From Promicromonospora panici (GTDB lineage Bacteria > Actinomycetota > Actinomycetes > Actinomycetales > Cellulomonadaceae): a stretch of DNA of 64,000 bases. The position numbers and the translations under genes are program-made. The notes under the pieces were generated by a model. That model was not told the origin of the DNA. It saw only the letters and a program-made list of their open reading frames with translations, and ran no database searches. The stretch is taken from assembly GCF_900608595.1 (NCBI RefSeq), contig NZ_UWYY01000007.1, positions 186,001 to 250,000 of the forward strand, given 5' to 3'. Each line of letters starts with the position of its first letter. The first letter of the stretch is position 1. This document shows positions 1-7,982 of this stretch, one piece after another.

Positions 1-36
1 ACGCCACCTCACAACCCGGCCCCGGATTCCGATTCG

Positions 37-63
37 TTGTCCGAGCACGGCGTCCGGTATCCT
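37..63 (+). promoter_or_regulatory. possible promoter of tRNA-Ser(GGA)
   Basis: A TTGTCC hexamer (37-42) and a TATCCT hexamer (58-63) are separated by 15 bases and lie about 60 bases before the tRNA. Both resemble sigma-70 boxes, but the spacing is short. I see nothing else in the first 120 bases. Confidence 0.35.
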
Positions 64-121
64 CGTCAGGCCGCGCCAGACTTCGGTCCAGTGGCCGCGC
101 GCCCGCCTCGGCGAAGCGCGA

Positions 122-206
122 GGAGGATTCGCCTAGTGGCCTATGGCGCACGCTTGGAAAGCGTGTTGGGTTAACGCCCTCGGGGGTTCGAATCCCCCAT
201 CCTCCG
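122..206 (+). tRNA. tRNA-Ser (anticodon GGA)
   Basis: The acceptor stem GGAGGAT pairs with ATCCTCC. The anticodon stem CACGC/GCGTG encloses the loop TTGGAAA, giving anticodon GGA, which reads UCC and UCU codons. A long variable arm and a TTCGAAT T-loop are present, as expected for a class II serine tRNA. G206 is the discriminator base; no CCA is encoded. It is one of two serine tRNAs in the window. Confidence 0.95.
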
Positions 207-257
207 CAGTGTGATGAGTCGGGACATCGTTCATGGATGTCCCGGCTCATCGTCGTC

Positions 258-602
258 TCAGGACGCTTCCGCGGCCGCGTCGCCGTCGGCGAGGGCGCGG
301 CCCCCCGCCTCGGTCAGCGTCACCACCTTGGCGCGGCGATCCGTGTCGTCGAGCTCCCGCCGCACCAGGCCGTCCCGCTCCATGGCCTCGACGGCCTGCG
401 TGGTCGACCGCGCGGCGAGGCCGAGCTCGGCGGCCAGCCGCGCCTGCTTGATCGGGCCGCACCCGGCCAGCACCTGCAGGATCTTGGTCCGGGCCAGCGA
501 CACCCCGCTCCGGGCCATGTGCTCGTCCACGAGCCGGCGCAGCCGCGCGGACGTCGTCAGGTAGTGCAGGCCGACCTCACCGGCGCGTCGGCTCCCGCTC
601 AT
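258..602 (-). CDS. MarR-family transcriptional regulator
   Basis: This 114-residue protein has the winged-helix layout of MarR regulators. The recognition region reads AELGLAARSTTQAVEAMERD and is followed by the wing DDTDRRAKVVTLTEAG, a typical MarR signature. I chose the ATG at 602 because upstream in-frame residues look like non-coding sequence and MarR proteins normally begin shortly before the first long helix. At 114 residues it is slightly shorter than the usual 140, mainly at the C-terminal dimerisation helix. It is divergent from a Tat-exported hydrolase gene across 173 bases. It may control itself and that gene, but no ligand can be inferred. Confidence 0.85.
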   Translation of the reverse strand: MSGSRRAGEVGLHYLTTSARLRRLVDEHMARSGVSLARTKILQVLAGCGPIKQARLAAELGLAARSTTQAVEAMERDGLVRRELDDTDRRAKVVTLTEAGGRALADGDAAAEAS

Positions 603-638
603 GGTCGTTCCCGGTCTTTCGTGAGGCACCTCCGCATG

Positions 639-707
639 ATGCGTCATCAACGTCCGCGGCGCCGCCCGCAGCCTGAGCCGGGCAATTCGCCCATGCGTCA
701 CATGACG
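639..707. promoter_or_regulatory. possible MarR operator region
   Basis: The octamer ATGCGTCA occurs at 639-646 and 693-700. The second copy runs into the palindrome CGTCACATGACG (696-707). This is the only repeated motif between the divergent marR-like gene and the hydrolase gene, so it is a candidate binding site. The assignment is inference from position and symmetry. Confidence 0.3.
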
Positions 708-775
708 TTATGGACGTGCTCACCTCCGTCTGGTCGGGTGAACGGGCATCAGATCCCTGACCTGGAGGAGAGCCC

Positions 776-1708
776 ATGTCCACCACCCCCGGAATCTCGC
801 GCCGCGCCGTGCTCGCCGCGGCAGGCGCCGTGGGCGCACTCGGCGCCTCGGCGTCCCTCGCGAGCCCTGCCGCAGCACGGACGACGTCGGGCAGGCCCGT
901 GATCGGCCCAGCGCGCGGCGAGCTGTTGCACGCGATGAGCTTCAACGTGCGCTACGACCGCGAGGGCCAGACCCAGCCCGGCGAGCCCGACTACTGGCCG
1001 GAGCGCGCGCCGCTCACCTCGGCGTTCCTGGCGCTGGAGCAGCCGACCATCCTGGGGGTCCAGGAGGTGGAGTTCAACCAGCTCTCCGCCGTCGAGGCGG
1101 GGCTCGGGCGCGGCTACGAGATGGTGGGCTTCGGGCGCGACGGCGGTGCGGGCGGCGAGTACTCGGCGATCTTCTACGACGCTCGCCGCCTGACCGTGAA
1201 GTGGTGGGACCAGTTCTGGCTGTCCGACACCCCGGACCTCATCGGCTCCGCGACCTGGGGCAACACCGTGACCAGGATCGTCACCTGGGCCGAGCTGCAC
1301 GACAAGGTGACCGGCCGCGACTTCCTGCACATCAACTCGCACTTCGACCACCAGGCGGAGAACGCGCGGGTGCGCAGCGCGCAGGTGGTCCGTGACCAGG
1401 TGGCGGCGACCCAGCTCCCCGTCGTCTTCACGGCCGACTGCAACGCGGCCGCCGAGGCCTCGGCCGCCTACGACGTCCTGGTCACCGAGGGCGGGCTCCA
1501 GGACACCTGGCTCGCCGCCGACCGCCGGCTCACCCCCTACGCGGGCACGTTCCCCAACTACGGGACGCCGAACCCGGACGGCACCCGGATCGACTGGATC
1601 CTGGCGTCGCCCGGCGTCGAGGTCCGCGCCGCGGCGATCAACACGTGGACCCGCGACGGCCGCTATCCGAGCGACCACACCCCGGTCCAGGCGCTGCTGA
1701 AGATCTGA
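776..1708 (+). CDS. Tat-exported endonuclease/exonuclease/phosphatase family protein
   Basis: The 310-residue protein begins with a twin-arginine-type signal (SRRAVLAAAGAVGALGAS) with a likely cleavage near AAA at residues 31-34. The mature part carries EEP-superfamily (DNase I-like) motifs in order: metal-binding Glu in LGVQEVEF, HINSHFDH, the D-x-N of FTADCNA, RIDWIL, and the terminal SDHTPV. These motifs define a metal-dependent phosphodiesterase or phosphatase fold. The substrate (nucleic acid, phospholipid or sugar phosphate) cannot be told from sequence. A good ribosome site, GGAGGAG, lies 7 bases before the ATG. A strong hairpin follows the stop codon. Confidence 0.9.
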   Translation: MSTTPGISRRAVLAAAGAVGALGASASLASPAAARTTSGRPVIGPARGELLHAMSFNVRYDREGQTQPGEPDYWPERAPLTSAFLALEQPTILGVQEVEFNQLSAVEAGLGRGYEMVGFGRDGGAGGEYSAIFYDARRLTVKWWDQFWLSDTPDLIGSATWGNTVTRIVTWAELHDKVTGRDFLHINSHFDHQAENARVRSAQVVRDQVAATQLPVVFTADCNAAAEASAAYDVLVTEGGLQDTWLAADRRLTPYAGTFPNYGTPNPDGTRIDWILASPGVEVRAAAINTWTRDGRYPSDHTPVQALLKI

Positions 1709-1724
1709 CCGCCGGCCAGCCAAC

Positions 1725-1763
1725 GAGTGCAGACCCGGTCACGCCCCGACCGGGTCTGCACTC
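1725..1763. terminator. bidirectional hairpin terminator
   Basis: A perfect 16-base stem (GAGTGCAGACCCGGTC and its complement) closes a 7-base loop, between two convergent stop codons (1708 on plus, 1779 on minus). It has no T-tract, which is common for actinobacterial terminators. It probably serves both genes. Confidence 0.75.
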
Positions 1764-1778
1764 AGCGGTCAGCGCGAC

Positions 1779-2528
1779 TCAGGCACGACGGCGGGTGAAC
1801 AGCGCCGCGCCGATGCCCGCGGCGCCGACCACGATGCCGGCCACGCCGAGCCAGCGGCCCACGGGGTCAACGGCCGGGGCTGCGTCCGCGACGGCGGTCT
1901 CGCCGGAGGCGTCCCCGCCAGAGGCGTCGTCCGACGCAGCGTCGTCCGACGTCGCCGCGCCGTGGTGGCCGCTCTCCGCCTCGGCGGCGGTCGTCGTGAA
2001 CACGGGTGCGGGAGCCTCGGGCTCCTTGCCGTCCTCGGTGACGAGGTCGTCCCAGTCGACGACGTTGCCGTCGGTGTACGTCTGGTGGGCGGGGAGCACG
2101 ATCTCGGTGCCCTCCTCGGGCAGCGCCCCGACGCGGACGGCGAACTCCTGGTACTCGTGCGGCGGGACCTCGTTGCCCTTCTCGGCGGTCCAGGTCACGC
2201 GCACGGGCGCCTCGTCGACAGTCGCGCCCTCGACCTCGAACGGCTCGTCGAGCTTCTCGACGTCGACCTCTACGTCCCAGCCCGGCAGGGTGCGCGGCGT
2301 GACGCTGAGGAACGGGGTGTCGGTCGGCAGGTCGACGACGAGCTTCTCCGTCGACTCGGTCTCCGACTCCGTGGGCACGCGGAACGTGAGGCTCGCGTAG
2401 CTCTCGGCGGCGGTCGTGTCGGGGTCCACCGTGACGTGTGCGTAGGCCACGGTGGGCAGCAGCACCAGGACGGCGGTCGCGGGTACGGCCGCGAGGGCGC
2501 GGCGGGCGGGCATGCTGAAGCGAGTCAT
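1779..2528 (-). CDS. YcnI-like (DUF1775) membrane-anchored copper-associated protein
   Basis: The 249-residue precursor has a signal peptide (residues 1-27, ending TVAYA) directly followed by His-Val. In YcnI proteins the mature N-terminal histidine binds copper. The DUF1775 core follows, with the family phrases SYASLTFRVPTESE, DLPTDTPFLSVTP, VTWTA and PHEYQEFAVRVG. A Ser/Asp/Ala-rich linker containing GHHG leads to one C-terminal membrane helix (about 222-244) and an RRR tail, so the domain sits outside the cell on a membrane anchor. I chose the ATG at 2528 because it starts the signal peptide and has AAGGA upstream. The longer upstream open frame has no signal and is rejected. It lies 83 bases after another membrane protein gene on the same strand. 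Confidence 0.9.
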   Translation of the reverse strand: MTRFSMPARRALAAVPATAVLVLLPTVAYAHVTVDPDTTAAESYASLTFRVPTESETESTEKLVVDLPTDTPFLSVTPRTLPGWDVEVDVEKLDEPFEVEGATVDEAPVRVTWTAEKGNEVPPHEYQEFAVRVGALPEEGTEIVLPAHQTYTDGNVVDWDDLVTEDGKEPEAPAPVFTTTAAEAESGHHGAATSDDAASDDASGGDASGETAVADAAPAVDPVGRWLGVAGIVVGAAGIGAALFTRRRA

Positions 2529-2611
2529 GTACTCGGTCCTTCGGTCTGAAAGGGGTGGCGGGTGGGGATGAGCAAGGGCGTACGACGACGCACCTCCCCG
2601 CCCCGACTCCG

Positions 2612-3271
2612 TCAGGCCGCGAGGTGCATCACCAGGACCGACGACGGCGGCCCGCGCTCGGGCGCGACATGCAGGTCCACGGAGCCCGACGGCGCCTCGG
2701 GCGCGCCCGGCACCGGGGCGCGCCGTACGACGGGCAGCCACAAGGGCTCCACCACGAGCGGCCGCACCAGCCACGACGCGAGCAGCCAGACGCCGCGCTC
2801 GACCCCCACGAGCAGCCCGACGGTCACCACCGTCGCGACGGCGTGCCAGGCGAGCATTCCGGGGCCCATCGCCGCGGGCTCCACGCCCACGCACGCCCCG
2901 TGCGCGAGCGAGTCGGCGACCGGTCCGGCCAGGTGGGGGTGTGCGCCGTCGGGCAGCAGGACCGGGGCGCACGCGCCGCCCAGGAACGAGAAGACCTGGT
3001 GCAGGGCGTACTGCCCGAGGCCCGCGAGGGCGAGGCCGCCCGGCCACCGCACCTGCCGCCGCACGGCCAGCGTGGTCACCATGAGCAGCAGCGCGCCCAG
3101 CAGGGCGATCACCTCGACGGGCGGCAGGTGGCCGCCGGCTTCGAAGTGCGCGGTCAGGGCGAGCGCGAGCACGACCACCGCCCAGAGAAGCGCGCGGCCG
3201 AAGCCGACAGCTCCTGAGGACGGGTTCAGCACAGCACAGACCTTAGCCCCGCCGACGCCCTCGCCGAGCAA
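2612..3271 (-). CDS. multi-pass membrane protein of unknown function
   Basis: I do not recognise this 219-residue protein. It has four or five hydrophobic segments: roughly residues 26-45, 53-72, 80-100, and two after residue 130 in LAWHAVATVVTVGLLVGV and WLLASWLVRPLVV. Histidines sit close to the helices (TAHFEAGGH, HQVF, HPHL), and the C-terminus is Pro/Arg-rich. It precedes the ycnI-like gene on the same strand, so a copper-related role is possible, but only by neighbourhood. The start is uncertain; GTG codons further in could also serve. Confidence 0.65.
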   Translation of the reverse strand: MLGEGVGGAKVCAVLNPSSGAVGFGRALLWAVVVLALALTAHFEAGGHLPPVEVIALLGALLLMVTTLAVRRQVRWPGGLALAGLGQYALHQVFSFLGGACAPVLLPDGAHPHLAGPVADSLAHGACVGVEPAAMGPGMLAWHAVATVVTVGLLVGVERGVWLLASWLVRPLVVEPLWLPVVRRAPVPGAPEAPSGSVDLHVAPERGPPSSVLVMHLAA

Positions 3272-3286
3272 ACCCGGGCAACGGCC

Positions 3287-3967
3287 CTACTCGGACGCCT
3301 CTGTCGCCGGCGTCTCGGTCGCCTTCGTCAGCGGCTGGGGCGTGATCTCCGCGATGGCGACACACCCCTCACGGTTCTGGAGCGGCTGGTCGCTGCTGAC
3401 GGCGACGTCGTCCAGCGGGTAGGGCGCCTCGTACTGCTCGCCCACGAGCAGGTCGACCGACCTGCCCTTGCGATCGTCCAGCACGAGCCGCACGTCCGGG
3501 AGGTGCTCGGCGAGCGTGTACGCGGCCACGACGCCGTTCTTTCCGAACCGCAGCTCCGAGTACACCTTCTGCTCGCCCTCGTAGTCGCCAAGGGCGATCA
3601 CCTCGAACCCACGCCGGTCCAGCTCGTTCTCGAAAGCGGCCGCGGCGCCCGCCTCGCCCACCACCGTGGACACGGCCGTCGCATTCAGCACCCGCACCTC
3701 GATCTTCGAGTACGCGACCGGCAGGGCGCCGTCCGGCTGGCCCTTCACCGCGGGCAGGCAGGGCACCGGATACGACTCCTGCTCCGCCACGCCCACCGTG
3801 GTGAACGGCCGGTTGAACGGGGAGCTGATCGCGCCCGAGTACACGGCGAGCGCGAAGATGCCGCAGACCGCCAGGAACGCGATGAGCACGCCGAAGACCA
3901 CGGCCTGACGCTCGTGCTCGCGGCGGCGGCGCTCCACGCGCGCCTGGTCGTACCCGGGGGATGTCAC
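3287..3967 (-). CDS. LytR_C domain protein with one membrane anchor
   Basis: The 226-residue protein has a basic cytoplasmic N-terminus (RVERRRREHERQ), one membrane helix at about residues 23-45, and an extracytoplasmic region. That region matches the LytR/CpsA/Psr C-terminal domain: EVRVLNATAVSTVVGEAGAAAAFENELDRRGFEVIALGDY is the family's VLNGTG...A..L...GF segment (shown here in continuous but conserved form only in part). Such stand-alone LytR_C proteins are frequent in Actinobacteria, and their function is not settled. The next gene on the strand, ending at 3986, commonly accompanies it in this phylum. The start ATG at 3967 is the only sensible one. Confidence 0.85.
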   Translation of the reverse strand: MTSPGYDQARVERRRREHERQAVVFGVLIAFLAVCGIFALAVYSGAISSPFNRPFTTVGVAEQESYPVPCLPAVKGQPDGALPVAYSKIEVRVLNATAVSTVVGEAGAAAAFENELDRRGFEVIALGDYEGEQKVYSELRFGKNGVVAAYTLAEHLPDVRLVLDDRKGRSVDLLVGEQYEAPYPLDDVAVSSDQPLQNREGCVAIAEITPQPLTKATETPATEASE

Positions 3968-3985
3968 TCGTCGAACCTACCTGAG

Positions 3986-4282
3986 TCAGCGGATGATCAG
4001 CACGCGAGCGTGCAGCACAGGACGTTGTTGCAGGGCGGCACGCACCGCGCGATGCAGCCCGTCCTCGAGGTAGAGGGTGCCCTCGTACTCGACGACGTGC
4101 GCGAACAGGTCGCCGTAGAAGGTGGAGTCCTCGGCCAGGAGCGTGTCGAGGTCGAGCGTGCGCTTCGTGGTCACGAGCTCGTCGAGGCGCACCTGGCGTG
4201 GGGGCACGTCGACCCAGTCGCGCGTCCGCGAACGCCCGTGCTCAGGGTACGGGCGGCCGTCTCCTACGGCCTTGAAGATCAT
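3986..4282 (-). CDS. conserved actinobacterial protein, VapB-antitoxin-like
   Basis: The 98-residue protein begins MIFKAVGDGRPYPEHG and contains VRLDELVTTKRTLDLDTLL, then ends with LYLEDGLHRAVRAALQQR. This family is widespread next to LytR_C genes in Actinobacteria and is often labelled VapB-family antitoxin. No VapC-type PIN toxin is adjacent here, so a toxin-antitoxin role is not supported by context. I used the ATG at 4282 because the family start is MIFK. The upstream in-frame extension is Cys/Pro-rich and unlike the family. Confidence 0.75.
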   Translation of the reverse strand: MIFKAVGDGRPYPEHGRSRTRDWVDVPPRQVRLDELVTTKRTLDLDTLLAEDSTFYGDLFAHVVEYEGTLYLEDGLHRAVRAALQQRPVLHARVLIIR

Positions 4283-4360
4283 CGGTCCATCCTCACTGGA
4301 CTCGGCGGGGCACGGTCCGGGAGCGGCGGTGAGGAAACCTGCCTGCTGACACCGGACGGC

Positions 4361-4414
4361 GTCCCGCACCCTACCGGAACGTGCGTGCCGGGAACAGCCG
4401 GAGGGGTGCGGGAC
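4361..4414 (-). terminator. hairpin terminator after the ABC exporter
   Basis: GTCCCGCACCC (4361-4371) pairs perfectly with GGGTGCGGGAC (4404-4414). The hairpin is 17 bases downstream of the permease stop on the minus strand, ahead of the VapB-like gene, and probably separates the two units. Confidence 0.55.
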
Positions 4415-4430
4415 GGGCGTTCGGCGGCGG

Positions 4431-6101
4431 TCACACGCTCGGCACGTCCCGTCGCCGGAACCCCGCGAAGGCCAGCAGGAACAGCACGACGGCGACTCCC
4501 GTCAGCCCCAGCATGTGCGACGCCTCCGGCTCCTCGGTGAACGCCGCCGGCAGCCAGTAGAACGGCGAGACCCGATGCACCCAGTCCGGCAGGTCCTCCA
4601 GCAGCCCGCCGAACATGCCGATCACGAAGGTGTAGATCAGCAGCGCCCAGCCGATACCCGCCACGCGCGGGAACCACGCGTACAGGGCCGCGGTGAACCC
4701 CAGGTAGACAGCGAGCGCCAGGAGGTACGGCCACAGCACCTCGGTGTAGTCGCCGAAGGACTGCTCCTCGTAGCCGACGGACACCGCGCCCACCCACAGG
4801 CCCCAGATGCTCACCGCGGCGAGCACGGCGGTACCCAGCCCGGCGACCAGCAGCTGCGAACCGAACCAGCGCTGCCGGGAGACGGGCTTGGCCAGCGCGA
4901 TCTCGGCGCGGCCCACGCCCTCCTCGGCCTTGGGCCGCTGCCCCATGACGACGGCGTACGCGGCGCAGCACAGCATGGCGAACAGGACCATCACGCCCAG
5001 GAACGCCGTGGTGAACTGGCTCGTGTCCGCTCCGAACACCGCGGCGAAGACCGGGTTGTTCTCCGGGATCTCCGCGATCATCGAGGTGATGTCGGGCAGG
5101 AGCGTGCCCGACGCGTACCACATGAGGCCGAGCCCGAGCACGCACCACATGAGCACGATGCGCTGCTGGATCCAGGCGAGCGTGACTGGGCCGCGCAGGG
5201 TTGCCCGGGCGTCGGCCCGGCCCGCGCGGACCGCGACCATGCCCGAGCCGAAGTCGCGACGCGATCCCAGGAACGCGCCGAGGAGGAGGAAGAGGACGAT
5301 CGCGACGACGCTCAGCGCGGCGGGCCACCACCGCACGTCGACGAAGGGCCGCATCTGCTGCGCCCAGGCGATCGGTGAGAACCAGGACAGCGCGCTGCCG
5401 TGCCGCTCCTGGATGTCGCCCGCAGCCCGGACCATGAAGGCGATACCGAAGGCCGCCAGGCTGATGCCCACCGCGCCGCGCCCGTGCTCGGTCACCTGCG
5501 CGGCCACGAGGGCGATCGCGCCGAACACCATGGCGCTCAGCCCGCTCCCGACGGTCAGCGCGAACGAGTCGCCGAGTCCCAGGTCGCTTTCACCGACGCC
5601 GTACAGGGCGAGCGCCGACACGATGGCGATCACCGCGTTGACGATGAGCAGGGTGATGGTCGCCGCGACGGCGGGTGCGTGCCGCCCCACGGCCCCGGCG
5701 CGCACCAGCTCCGACCGGCCGCCCTCCTCCTCACCGCGCGTATGCCGCACCACGTGCAGGATGCTCATGATCGCGAGCGCCATGACCATCCAGGTGATGC
5801 CCTCGTTGGCGATCGCCACGCCCACCGTGTAGTCGTCGATGCCGTAGCCGGGCCCGCCCATGGCGATCCCGCTCGGCGTCTCCATGATCAGGGCGCGCCC
5901 GGCGAGCGCCTCGTCGCCCATGGCGCCGAGCGCCACCACGAAGTACGCGTAGAAGAACACGACGGACGCCGTCCACACGCTCAGGCGTACCCGGTCGCGG
6001 CGCAGCATGAACCGCACCATCCGTCCGGTCCCGGTCAGGGTCGCCCCGAACGCCGGACGGCCGACGGCGGGAACCGGCGGCGACACGACGGCGGCGCTCA
6101 T
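4431..6101 (-). CDS. ABC-2 type exporter permease
   Basis: This 556-residue integral membrane protein has about twelve hydrophobic segments in two similar halves (roughly 35-290 and 310-545). Each half begins with a helix and a large cytoplasmic loop, the layout of fused ABC-2 permeases annotated as polyketide-antibiotic exporters. Its ATG overlaps the stop of the ATPase gene by four bases (ATGA), so the two are translationally coupled. A TetR regulator lies upstream. Together they form a tetR-ATPase-permease drug-export set. The substrate is unknown. Confidence 0.9.
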   Translation of the reverse strand: MSAAVVSPPVPAVGRPAFGATLTGTGRMVRFMLRRDRVRLSVWTASVVFFYAYFVVALGAMGDEALAGRALIMETPSGIAMGGPGYGIDDYTVGVAIANEGITWMVMALAIMSILHVVRHTRGEEEGGRSELVRAGAVGRHAPAVAATITLLIVNAVIAIVSALALYGVGESDLGLGDSFALTVGSGLSAMVFGAIALVAAQVTEHGRGAVGISLAAFGIAFMVRAAGDIQERHGSALSWFSPIAWAQQMRPFVDVRWWPAALSVVAIVLFLLLGAFLGSRRDFGSGMVAVRAGRADARATLRGPVTLAWIQQRIVLMWCVLGLGLMWYASGTLLPDITSMIAEIPENNPVFAAVFGADTSQFTTAFLGVMVLFAMLCCAAYAVVMGQRPKAEEGVGRAEIALAKPVSRQRWFGSQLLVAGLGTAVLAAVSIWGLWVGAVSVGYEEQSFGDYTEVLWPYLLALAVYLGFTAALYAWFPRVAGIGWALLIYTFVIGMFGGLLEDLPDWVHRVSPFYWLPAAFTEEPEASHMLGLTGVAVVLFLLAFAGFRRRDVPSV

Positions 6102-7084
6102 CGCGCACCAGCCTTCCGGCCGGCGGCGGCACCGTTCGCGGCCGCCTCGGCGGCTGCCTCGTCGGCGTCGATGACGTCGCCGTAGTGGCGCATGAACAGG
6201 TCCTCGAGCGACGGCGGGGTCGCGGTGAAGCTGCGCACCTCGAGTGCGCTCATGGCGGTGAGCACGGTGCCGATCTGCGCGTTGTCGGTGTCGAACGTGA
6301 CGCGGGTGCCGCCGTCCGAGGCGGTGGTGACCAGGTCGTGCACGCCGGGCAGCTGCGCGACGGCCGCCGGGTTGCCGCCGACCACCGCGGTCACGCTGGT
6401 GCGCGTGAGGTGCCGCAGGTCGTCCAGCGTGCCGGACTCGACGTCGGTCCCGTTACGGATGATCGTGACGGTGTCGCACACCTTCTCGACCTCGGACAGG
6501 ATGTGGCTGCTGAGCAGCACGGACCGGCCCGCGGACCGGGCCTCACGGATGTACTCGGTGAACACGGCCTCCATGAGCGGGTCCAGGCCGGAGGTCGGCT
6601 CGTCGAGCACGTACAGCTCGGCGTCGGTCAGGAAGGCCGCGACCAGGGCGACCTTCTGCCGGTTGCCCTTGGAGTAGGTGCGCGCCTTCTTGCGCGGGTC
6701 CAGCTCGAAGCGCTCCAGCAGCTCGACCTTGCGCGCCCTGAGCCGGGACTTCTCGGCGTGGCCGCTGAGGCGGGCCAGGTAGTCGATGCACTCGCCGCCG
6801 GTCAGGTTGGGCCACAGGCTCACGTCGCCGGGCACGTAGGTGATGCGCTTGTGCAGCTCGACGGCGTCGCGCCACACGTCGCCGCCGAACAGCCGTGCGG
6901 AGCCCGCGTCGGCCCGCAGCAGGCCGAGCAGGACACGGATGGTGGTGGACTTGCCGGCCCCGTTAGGGCCCAGGAAGCCGCGGATCTCGCCGGGCTGGAC
7001 GGCCAGGTTCAGGCCGTCGAGGGCCTGCACCCTGCCGAAGGACTTGGACAGGTCGTGGATCTCGATTGCTGGTGTCACGGTCAT
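6098..7084 (-). CDS. ABC transporter ATP-binding protein (drug exporter)
   Basis: The 328-residue ATPase shows Walker A GPNGAGKST near residue 40, an ABC signature YSKGNRQKV (Gly-Asn replacing the usual Gly-Gln), Walker B ELYVLDEPTSGLDP, and a switch His in LLSSHILSEVEK. The C-terminal 100 residues match the DrrA-type extension that follows the nucleotide-binding domain in drug exporters. It is the cytoplasmic motor for the coupled permease. The TetR gene ends 69 bases upstream on the same strand, so all three could be cotranscribed. Confidence 0.92.
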   Translation of the reverse strand: MTVTPAIEIHDLSKSFGRVQALDGLNLAVQPGEIRGFLGPNGAGKSTTIRVLLGLLRADAGSARLFGGDVWRDAVELHKRITYVPGDVSLWPNLTGGECIDYLARLSGHAEKSRLRARKVELLERFELDPRKKARTYSKGNRQKVALVAAFLTDAELYVLDEPTSGLDPLMEAVFTEYIREARSAGRSVLLSSHILSEVEKVCDTVTIIRNGTDVESGTLDDLRHLTRTSVTAVVGGNPAAVAQLPGVHDLVTTASDGGTRVTFDTDNAQIGTVLTAMSALEVRSFTATPPSLEDLFMRHYGDVIDADEAAAEAAANGAAAGRKAGAR

Positions 7085-7153
7085 GGCTCGCTCGCTCTCA
7101 GACGTCGGTGGGGGACGTAGCTGGGCAGCGCACTTCGGACCGGCGGGTACCGG

Positions 7154-7888
7154 TCAGCCTGGGGTAGGCGCGGGCGCTGCCTCGTCCTGCGACGGCGGGT
7201 CGGGCACGTACATGAGGTATTCGTCGAGCATGCGACGGGACGTGAGGAAGCCTTCGGTGAACAGCTCCAGCATGGGCAGGTAGCTGTTGTTGAGGAAGCT
7301 GCGAACGATCGCCCCGAGGTCGTGCGGGTCCGACGGCGGGTTGAGCGTCACCTCGAGCAGCAGCGAGCCGAGCGAGGAGAGCGTGAGGTAGCGGGCGCGC
7401 GCGGCCTCGTCCCGGCTGGGCACGATCACGCCCGCCGCCACGCCGTCCCGCGTGTAGCCCACCGCGTCGTCGACCATGTGGTCGATGAACTCCCGGGCCA
7501 GCGGACTGCCGTCCTGCATGGACCGCAGGACGTACCCGACGATGGGCGCGTTCTCCTCGACGGCCGCGAACTTGTGGAAGAAGCTCTGGCCGGCCGCGGC
7601 CTCGGCGACGTTCTCGCGCTTGAGCCGGCGGATGGTGGCCAGCAGGTGCTCGTCGCACTCGGCGCGGAGCTTGTCCTTCGAGCCGAAGTGGTGCATCACG
7701 AGACCGGCGCTCACCCCGGCGTCCTTGGCGATCGAGCGCAGTGGCGCACCGAAACCCTCCACCGCGAACCGGTTCACCGCCGCGTCCCGGATCCGGGCGC
7801 GCGCGGTGAGGTCGGCGTCGGCGCGCACGCCACCGCCCGACGGCGGGGTGGTCCCCGCTCGCCCCTCTGCACCACCGGCTGAACGCAC
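7154..7888 (-). CDS. TetR-family regulator of the ABC exporter
   Basis: The protein has a TetR helix-turn-helix at its N-terminal third (LRSIAKDAGVSAGLVMHHFGSKDKL, where the Tyr of the usual LYHHF is Met-His) and a ligand domain with long helices. It is first in a minus-strand unit with the exporter genes. The start is uncertain: a TTG at 7894, a GTG at 7888 (used here) and a GTG at 7828 are all in frame. A TAGCAT box at 7898-7903 would give a nearly leaderless message. Its predicted operator overlaps the start region, which suggests autoregulation. Confidence 0.85.
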   Translation of the reverse strand: MRSAGGAEGRAGTTPPSGGGVRADADLTARARIRDAAVNRFAVEGFGAPLRSIAKDAGVSAGLVMHHFGSKDKLRAECDEHLLATIRRLKRENVAEAAAGQSFFHKFAAVEENAPIVGYVLRSMQDGSPLAREFIDHMVDDAVGYTRDGVAAGVIVPSRDEAARARYLTLSSLGSLLLEVTLNPPSDPHDLGAIVRSFLNNSYLPMLELFTEGFLTSRRMLDEYLMYVPDPPSQDEAAPAPTPG

Positions 7889-7916
7889 GTTCAATATGCT
7901 AATCGCGCGTTCAGCC
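7877..7916. promoter_or_regulatory. TetR operator with three half-sites
   Basis: A perfect 10-base inverted repeat, GGCTGAACGC (7877-7886) and GCGTTCAGCC (7907-7916), is spaced by 20 bases. The first arm is also half of a compact palindrome TGAACGCACGTTCA (7880-7893). Three TGAACG half-sites therefore bracket the promoter and the start codon of the tetR gene. TGAACG boxes are common for TetR regulators; the binding assignment is inferred. Confidence 0.7.
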
Positions 7917-7930
7917 CGCTGTCCAGACCG

Positions 7931-7972
7931 TGTCGGACGTATAGGTCATGCGGGTGACCTGTACGTCTGACA
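7931..7972. repeat. 42-bp palindromic repeat, family A copy 1
   Basis: Two 18-base arms (TGTCGGACGTATAGGTCA and TGACCTGTACGTCTGACA) flank a 6-base spacer. The arms match at 16 of 18 positions, and the two mismatches become G-U pairs in RNA. The same 18-6-18 layout recurs at 39673 and 52107. This copy lies between the permease stop (7983) and the tetR start, both on the minus strand. Confidence 0.85.
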
Positions 7973-7982
7973 GCTGCAAGGG

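Noticed and set aside
749..3047. Very long open frames on the opposite strand or with far-upstream starts (for example 749-1723 minus, and 1779-3047 minus before the YcnI start)
   Set aside because: They are Arg/Pro/Ala-rich shadow frames typical of GC-rich DNA, overlap recognised genes, and lack ribosome sites or family similarity.
3986..4282. A VapBC toxin-antitoxin pair
   Set aside because: The protein resembles sequences labelled VapB, but no PIN-domain toxin gene is next to it; the neighbours are a LytR_C gene and an ABC exporter.
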